Origin: Helicostylum pulchrum
Taxonomy: Eukaryota > Mucoromycota > Mucoromycetes > Mucorales > Mucoraceae
DNA: 10,374 bases
Direction of reading: 5' to 3'
NCBI GenBank assembly: GCA_025677825.1
Contig: JAIXMO010000160.1
Location: 1 to 10,374, forward strand
Position 1 is the stretch's first letter. Every line of letters begins with the position of its first letter. Shown here piece after piece: positions 6,521 to 10,374 of this stretch. The notes under the pieces are model-generated. The model had not been told where the DNA came from. It saw nothing but the letters and a program-made list of their open reading frames with translations, and did not search any database. A program made the position numbers and the translations under genes.

Positions 6521-7369
6521 TCACAATAGGTTATTAATAGAATTAATTAATCCGTTTAATGATGTTTTTTTAAGTGAATTAAAAGTATACAATGAGAATA
6601 TATAGTCACTGTTTATTAATTTTTCATTACTATATATTAGATAGCTTATTTCTGTATTTTTTAGAAATCTTGATTTATTTTTGTCATATATTTTTGAAAC
6701 ATCTGTAATATAATCATCATTTATTTCATTATTAGTATATCTGTAAAATATATTAGCAAATGTTTCTAATGTATTTCTATTATTAGCTTTTATTTTTTCG
6801 TATAGGTCATTATTTTTCTTTAATTTCGTTAAATTATCTTTTAATTTATTTATAACTTTTATAACCTCTTTCTTATTATCTAATTTTTTATATTTATTTC
6901 TTTTGTTATCTTTATTTCTATCTTTTTCTAAATTCTCAATTAATTCTGGCATATAATCATCAGTTTCTTCACTATCTAATTCATAGTCTTCTTCCATAAT
7001 ATCTTTATTGCTATTATTATTATTATTATTTTCTATAGTTTTTATATATGCTGTATTATTAATCGTTTTTTTCTTATAAATGGATATAGAATCATCTGTT
7101 TCAATATTCTCAATTAATTCTGGCATATCATCATCTGTATCATCATTATCTAGTTCATATTTTTCTTCCGTAATATATTTATTATCTTTATTTTGAACTT
7201 CCGGTGTATTTTTGAAGCTATTTGAAATAGGTCTGTTAAAAGATTTATAGCATAGATTTTCTCGTTTTAATAAATGTACTTTATTTTCTAGTTTTTTTAT
7301 TTTTTTTAATAAATGTATATACTTTACCTTTTTTATTCTAACATATAAATTGATATTATATGAAGCCAT
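6521..7369 (-). CDS. Companion protein of the Merlin element, unknown function (282 aa)
   Basis: The uninterrupted frame starts at ATG 7367-7369 (A at -3) and ends at 6521, 54 bases downstream of the transposase in the same orientation and inside the element's termini, so it travels with it. I do not recognise a family. Residues about 11-40 are Lys/Leu-rich and heptad-like, a likely coiled coil. An acidic motif of 23 residues occurs twice, at 68-90 and 126-148, each reading EExYELD..(D/E)TDDxMPELIEN(I/L)E. An Asn run (114-119) and a Lys/Asn-rich middle (150-200) follow, then a less charged C-terminal part (200-282) rich in Tyr and Ile that may be a folded domain. No signal peptide, membrane segment or zinc-binding cluster is seen. 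Most Merlin and IS1595-type elements I know of carry only the transposase. A role as transposition partner or regulator is inference. Low-complexity codons reflect the strong AT bias. Confidence 0.75.
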   Translation of the reverse strand: MASYNINLYVRIKKVKYIHLLKKIKKLENKVHLLKRENLCYKSFNRPISNSFKNTPEVQNKDNKYITEEKYELDNDDTDDDMPELIENIETDDSISIYKKKTINNTAYIKTIENNNNNNSNKDIMEEDYELDSEETDDYMPELIENLEKDRNKDNKRNKYKKLDNKKEVIKVINKLKDNLTKLKKNNDLYEKIKANNRNTLETFANIFYRYTNNEINDDYITDVSKIYDKNKSRFLKNTEISYLIYSNEKLINSDYIFSLYTFNSLKKTSLNGLINSINNLL

Positions 7370-7423
7370 ATTATCTTAAATTTTATTTATTATTAGAAAT
7401 TCAATTTTTTTATAAAAATACTT

Positions 7424-8302
7424 TTAATCTTTTAAGAAATTTTTCCATATATTATTTTCTCTGTTTTTCTTTCTCCATTGATACTCTTTTAAATGCAGTA
7501 AAATATTTTTTTTATTACGATTTCTAGGAATAATACTTTGTTTTAAACCATTCCAAGTTCCTTCTATTGTGTTAGTGTGAACTCCAGTTATTGGGTCCTT
7601 AAAATTCTTAGAATGATTTACAGTTTTATGCTTATATCCGATATTCTTTAAATTATTATAACCCTTCCAACAATCAGTATAAATAGTGGTACCTTTTTTA
7701 ATGTGTTTTTTTATAATTTCATCAATATTTTCAATATTTCTTTCTTCTATTGGAACTAAAAACATTTGTTTATTTTCATTCTTAATTTTATTTTTTAGTC
7801 TACTCCTTTGAATACCTCCAATAATCCAAGCACCCTCAACATTATGTCCTTTATTATACTTTCTTTTAGCAATTTTAGTTTCGTCAATTTCAACAATTTC
7901 ATTTCTACCACCAATTTTATTAGTTTTATTTAATATTTGCTTATTTTTAATATATTTTCTGTATATTTTATTATATGAGGATACTGTATTTTTACTAATT
8001 TTTAAGCTAGATGATATAAAAGATGAAGGTGCTTTACCCAAAAACAGATAAAGTATATGTAACTGTATATTTAATGGCAATCTCAATTTGTTAAATATTG
8101 TACTTCTAAGAGGAGAAAATGCTTTTCTACATTTATAAAACTTACAAACATATAATTTTTTCTTAAAATTTAATGTAGTGTCTTTTCCACATTTTTCACA
8201 TTTGAGATACCTATTAACGTAATTATTTTTTATTAAGTAGTTTAAAGCTTCTAATTCGTTATCGAATACTTTTTTTAAAGATTGGTAAGATTCAATAAAC
8301 AT
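7424..8302 (-). CDS. Merlin / ISXO2-like (IS1595 superfamily) DDE transposase, apparently intact
   Basis: The 292-residue frame from the ATG at 8300-8302 (MFIESYQSLKK) encodes the transposase that would cut the element out and rejoin it elsewhere. This start is chosen because the upstream extension to 8329 begins with TTG. A zinc ribbon is visible near residues 35-58 (CEKCG and CKFYKC, Cys 35, 38, 53 and 58), followed by FSPLRSTIF and an HTH-like stretch (about 88-119, ISKNTVSSYNK). The catalytic domain follows: Asp 140 in VEIDETK, Asp 210 in YTDCWKGY and Glu 247 in HTNTIEGTWNGLK. These are the ISXO2/IS1595 signatures and all three acidic residues are present. No stops or frame slips occur. 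It lies upstream of the 282-aa companion gene, and the pair may share a transcript. The length is normal for the family. Confidence 0.93.
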   Translation of the reverse strand: MFIESYQSLKKVFDNELEALNYLIKNNYVNRYLKCEKCGKDTTLNFKKKLYVCKFYKCRKAFSPLRSTIFNKLRLPLNIQLHILYLFLGKAPSSFISSSLKISKNTVSSYNKIYRKYIKNKQILNKTNKIGGRNEIVEIDETKIAKRKYNKGHNVEGAWIIGGIQRSRLKNKIKNENKQMFLVPIEERNIENIDEIIKKHIKKGTTIYTDCWKGYNNLKNIGYKHKTVNHSKNFKDPITGVHTNTIEGTWNGLKQSIIPRNRNKKNILLHLKEYQWRKKNRENNIWKNFLKD

Positions 8303-8375
8303 ATGTTTTATAATAATAAAATAATTCAATTTTTATATATTAAACTATATATGAGAGTTATATTGGGATACATCC

Positions 8376-8383
8376 ATCTGAAC
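8376..8383 (+). repeat. Right target-site duplication of Merlin element (ATCTGAAC)
   Basis: Exact copy of 6459-6466; 8-bp duplications are characteristic of Merlin and IS1595-type elements. Confidence 0.93.
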
Positions 8384-8979
8384 CTACAGAAATGGAATGG
8401 TCGATCTCTCCTACCTACGACACCCACACAGACTATATTTGTGGACGCAAGCGATACGGGATGGGGCTGCAGTTGGAAAACCCACCGCGCCCATGGATAC
8501 TGGGCCGCACAGGAAGCAGCCCAATCCATCAACTGGAGGGAACTCAAGGCGGCCCATCTAGCACTGATGACTTTCCAGTACCTCAAAATTCGACGATTTT
8601 GATACGAACGGACAATACGACCAGTCTTTCCTACATCAACAAGCAAGGCGGTACTCGCTCTCTTCCTTTAATGGAATTGGTGCCTGGCCAACAATATACA
8701 TATCCAAGCACACAACATTGCGGACATGGAATCACGTCGAAATTTTTTCAAGAACCAATGGCAATTGAAACCGAAGGCTTTCCAAACGATCAACCACTTG
8801 TGGGGCCCGCATTCAATCGACCTCTTCGCCGACAGGACCACCAAGTTACTACCAAAGTACGTATCTGGATGCCGGACCCGGCGCTATCCACACGGATGCA
8901 TTCACCATTCCATGGAACATCTGGACGAGACCTTTCGCAAATCCACCTTGGAATCTCATCTCACGGGCTTTACGGAAGA
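8384..8979 (+). pseudogene. DIRS-like RNase H and downstream region (3' part of split copy)
   Basis: The frame directly continues that left at 6466: LQKWNGRSLLPTTP, then IFVDASDTGWGCSW, WAAQEAAQSINWRELKAA. After a frame slip near 8590 it reads TILIRTDNTTSLSYINKQGG, then after a deletion near 8672 NIADMESRRNFF, then HLWGPHSIDLFADRTTKLLP, and after further slips DAFTIPWNIWTRPF and PPWNLISRALRKI. The four acidic RNase H positions (VDASD, WREL, RTDN, ADMES) are all visible, though spread over different frames. The order RT, RNase H, then PWNLI region fits DIRS elements; the tyrosine recombinase would lie further downstream. The copy is cut at TA 8980-8981 by a Tc1-like element. Confidence 0.85.
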
Positions 8980-8990
8980 TACAGTGACCC

Positions 8991-9007
8991 GCAAAACTGT
9001 TTCAATG
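8991..9007 (+). repeat. 17-bp inverted repeat, outer copy in the Tc1 left terminus
   Basis: GCAAAACTGTTTCAATG here is the exact reverse complement of 9176-9192, separated by 168 bases. The outer copy lies within the first 26 bases of the element's left terminus. Confidence 0.8.
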
Positions 9008-9013
9008 TTGAGA

Positions 9014-9022
9014 CAGTCTCAC
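9014..9022 (+). repeat. Subterminal repeat of Tc1-like element, left (CAGTCTCAC)
   Basis: Inverted partner of 10362-10370. It also sits in a near-palindrome TGAGACAGTCTCA (9009-9021). Confidence 0.5.
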
Positions 9023-9159
9023 TTTATCACCGTTTTACTCGTGATAAAAATAAAATTACTATTTACATGTTTGTATTCATTTGAACGAGAAAACTGTTCT
9101 TTATTTATTTAAGGTAATTCTGTAACATAATGACGTCATAAAGTAGAATAGCTTGTACT

Positions 9160-10260
9160 TTAAAGATTGCAATAGCATTGAAACAGTTTTGCACCGCATT
9201 TTAATTTTTTAAAAAAATAGCCACTATATTTTGTCCAATAACCTTTAGCTTTGATACACATATTGATTCGTCTTGGCATGCTTTCAATAACCTTTTGACA
9301 TTCGTCCTTTTGTAATTACCCTCGTACCAGATCTTGGTTGCACGTTCATATAGCTCATTCATACCTTTAGCTGGTGTTTCAAACTCACTTAATCGGATTT
9401 TTAATAGCTGCCACATATTCTCGATTGAATTAAGATTTCAGGTAATTGCGGTGTGCCATCAATCACGTGATAATCTTGTTGTTGAAGATATTCCTTGGCA
9501 ATATTAGAGGTATGTTTGGGGATTATTATCATGCTGAAATACACTTAATCTCTACGGATTTTCAACTTTTGACACAACAAATCTAACTGTCTTACTTGGT
9601 TCGTCTTCAAGAATTTCCTTAATAGAGTTTTATATTCCATATTCCCACAAATTTGGCACATCCAACCTGTCCCCACATAAGTGATTGCACTCCAAAGCAT
9701 AATACCACCACCATTATGTTTGTATGTTCCCTTAACATGTTTAGGCTGAATAGTTTCGCCGTCTCTTATCCACGTCCAAATACGTCCATCGGAGTTAAAT
9801 CTGTTAACTTTCGTTTCGTCTGACCATACAACTCGCTTCCAATCATCTACAGTCCAGTCTTGATATTTCTTACACCATGCTAATCGTTTACGAGCGTTTT
9901 TGGGTTCTATTGCTGGCTTTTTACTTTTTTCAATTGCGCCTAAGCCACTACTTTGGAGCGCTCTTCTGACGGTATCGGGACTTACCTCTATTCCAAAGTC
10001 CGTTCCAAGCTGTTTTTTTACTTTTACTGCATTATCTACTTTTTCTTTTGTTATTAAACGTACGCAGTATCTTTTATCCTCACAGAAAGAATAGAAGGTC
10101 AACCACCTTTATTGTTTTCAAACTCTGATTTTGAATTTTTTCTAATTCTACAAACAGTAGCAGAACTAATACCAATTTTTCGAGCAACTTCTCTCACGCT
10201 TTTACCAGAATTCAAAAGATTGGTAGCATCATTATAAGATGATTTTGGAATTGGACGCAT
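9160..10260 (-). pseudogene. Tc1-like DD34E-type transposase, inactivated
   Basis: It starts at ATG 10258-10260 (MRPIPKSSYNDATNLL) with an HTH (GKSVREVARKIGISSATVCR). A TGA at 10099-10101 stands where the family has Arg of a GGRPS motif, consistent with CGA to TGA. A base is missing near 10079, after which the second DNA-binding part (SPDTVRRALQSSGLG) and the DDE core follow: Asp in WSDETK at 9818-9820, GGGIMLW, Asp in HDNNP at 9528-9530 (after slips and a stop at 9545-9547), and Glu in SIENMW at 9420-9422. The spacing of the last two is about 35 codons. The C-terminus continues through another slip as KAKGYWTKYSGYFF, with a stop at 9160-9162. The catalytic residues survive at DNA level, but the frame is broken at least four times. 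Confidence 0.85.
9176..9192 (-). repeat. 17-bp inverted repeat, inner copy overlapping the transposase C-terminus
   Basis: Exact inverted partner of 8991-9007. In the transposase direction it encodes residues near the C-terminal end (AKLFQC), so a terminal-repeat sequence appears to be copied inside the coding end. Confidence 0.8.
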
Positions 10261-10321
10261 GTTCGAAATTTTTGCAATGAGTGATATATACAAGCTATGT
10301 GGTAAATGGGTAGAATAAAAG

Positions 10322-10335
10322 ATATATATATAATA
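10322..10335 (-). promoter_or_regulatory. Candidate TATA box of Tc1-like transposase
   Basis: An alternating TA tract lies 60-75 bases upstream of the transposase ATG at 10260 on the minus strand, a plausible promoter position. Such tracts are frequent in AT-rich DNA. Confidence 0.25.
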
Positions 10336-10361
10336 AAAAGAGAGGGCCAAGTATAAATACT

Positions 10362-10370
10362 GTGAGACTG
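10362..10370 (-). repeat. Subterminal repeat of Tc1-like element, right (GTGAGACTG)
   Basis: Inverted partner of 9014-9022 near the window edge; inwards both copies continue into TTTAT, the right one after four extra bases. Confidence 0.5.
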
Positions 10371-10374
10371 GATA

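Larger units (their letters stand above)
6467..8375 (-). mobile_element. Merlin (IS1595/ISXO2-type) DNA transposon with two genes, 1,909 bp
   Basis: It is bounded by the 8-bp duplication ATCTGAAC and inserted into a DIRS copy. Read inwards, the ends start GGGTCATTATCATTTTAGG on the left and GGATGTATCCCAATATAAC on the right; I count about 17 matches in the first 30 positions, including a shared TCTCA at positions 20-24, so the terminal repeats are imperfect. Both genes lie on the minus strand with little non-coding DNA: 73 bases before the transposase ATG, 54 between the genes and 54 after the second. The interior is far more AT-rich than the DIRS flanks, which suggests origin in another genome. 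Both genes are uninterrupted. Confidence 0.92.
8982..10374 (-). mobile_element. Tc1-like transposon inserted in DIRS copy, right end probably just outside the window
   Basis: DIRS homology stops at 8979 (RALRKI), followed by TA (8980-8981) and CAGTGACCC, a canonical Tc1 start. A decayed Tc1-like transposase is encoded on the minus strand inside. CAGTCTCAC sits at 9014-9022, 32 bases in from the left end. Its inverted partner GTGAGACTG is at 10362-10370, and both are followed inwards by TTTAT-like sequence. If the repeats are symmetrical, the right terminus lies about 30 bases past 10374. An alternative is that the element ends at 10370, but no TA directly borders that point. Confidence 0.7.

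Noticed and set aside
8303..8329. Longer N-terminus for the Merlin transposase starting at 8329
   Set aside because: The first codon there is TTG; the first ATG is at 8300-8302 and gives a family-like N-terminus.
8392..9084. 230-codon frame as one gene
   Set aside because: Only short parts match DIRS motifs; the real coding sequence hops between three frames here, so it is a pseudogene rather than a protein of this length.
9900..10094. 64-codon plus-strand frame opposite the Tc1 transposase
   Set aside because: Antisense shadow of the conserved transposase DNA-binding region.
9014..10370. Tc1-like element bounded by CAGTCTCAC at both ends
   Set aside because: Neither side is directly flanked by TA, and a better start (TA then CAGTGACCC at 8982) lies 32 bases outside the left copy; I treat these as subterminal repeats.

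Overview
The window reads as a transposon graveyard in an AT-rich eukaryotic genome. The best guess is an early-diverging fungus of the Mucoromycota type. This rests on a spliced exon at the left edge, several Tc1/mariner-like elements, a DIRS-like tyrosine-recombinase retrotransposon and a Merlin (IS1595/ISXO2-like) DNA transposon. I see no bacterial features. The host assignment is inference; the element families are recognised from motifs in the translations.

Layout, left to right. (1) 42-544 (+) is the last exon of a gene whose protein carries the C-terminal end of an ISXO2-like (IS1595/Merlin) DDE domain followed by a long acidic tail; the intron acceptor lies at about 40-41. (2) 561-2013 is AT-rich with no gene I can recognise. 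(3) 2016-2632 is a short, internally deleted Tc1-like element flanked by TA that keeps only a 51-codon helix-turn-helix ORF on the minus strand. (4) 2633-3380 (minus) and 3930-5574 (plus) are two nearly identical Tc1-like copies, head to head. The right copy is complete with 27-bp inverted repeats and TA flanks but has a dead transposase; the left copy is truncated at 2633. (5) Between and beyond them are pieces of DIRS reverse transcriptase: fingers on the minus strand at 3586-3927, and palm/thumb/RNase H on the plus strand at about 5845-6466 and 8384-8979. (6) The plus-strand DIRS copy is split by a very AT-rich two-gene Merlin element (6467-8375) with a perfect 8-bp target-site duplication ATCTGAAC. 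Its transposase looks intact (zinc ribbon plus D, D, E). Beside it lies an intact 282-aa companion ORF of unknown function with a duplicated acidic motif. (7) At 8980-8981 (TA) the DIRS copy is interrupted again by another Tc1-like element, decayed and transcribed leftwards, which runs to or past the right window edge.

The DIRS copy is the oldest layer on the right, hit by both the Merlin element and a Tc1 element. The Merlin element is the only one here with an uninterrupted transposase, so it is probably the most recent arrival. The most interesting parts are its companion gene, the spliced and acid-tailed ISXO2-like exon at the left edge (possibly a domesticated relative), and the HTH-only Tc1 remnant.
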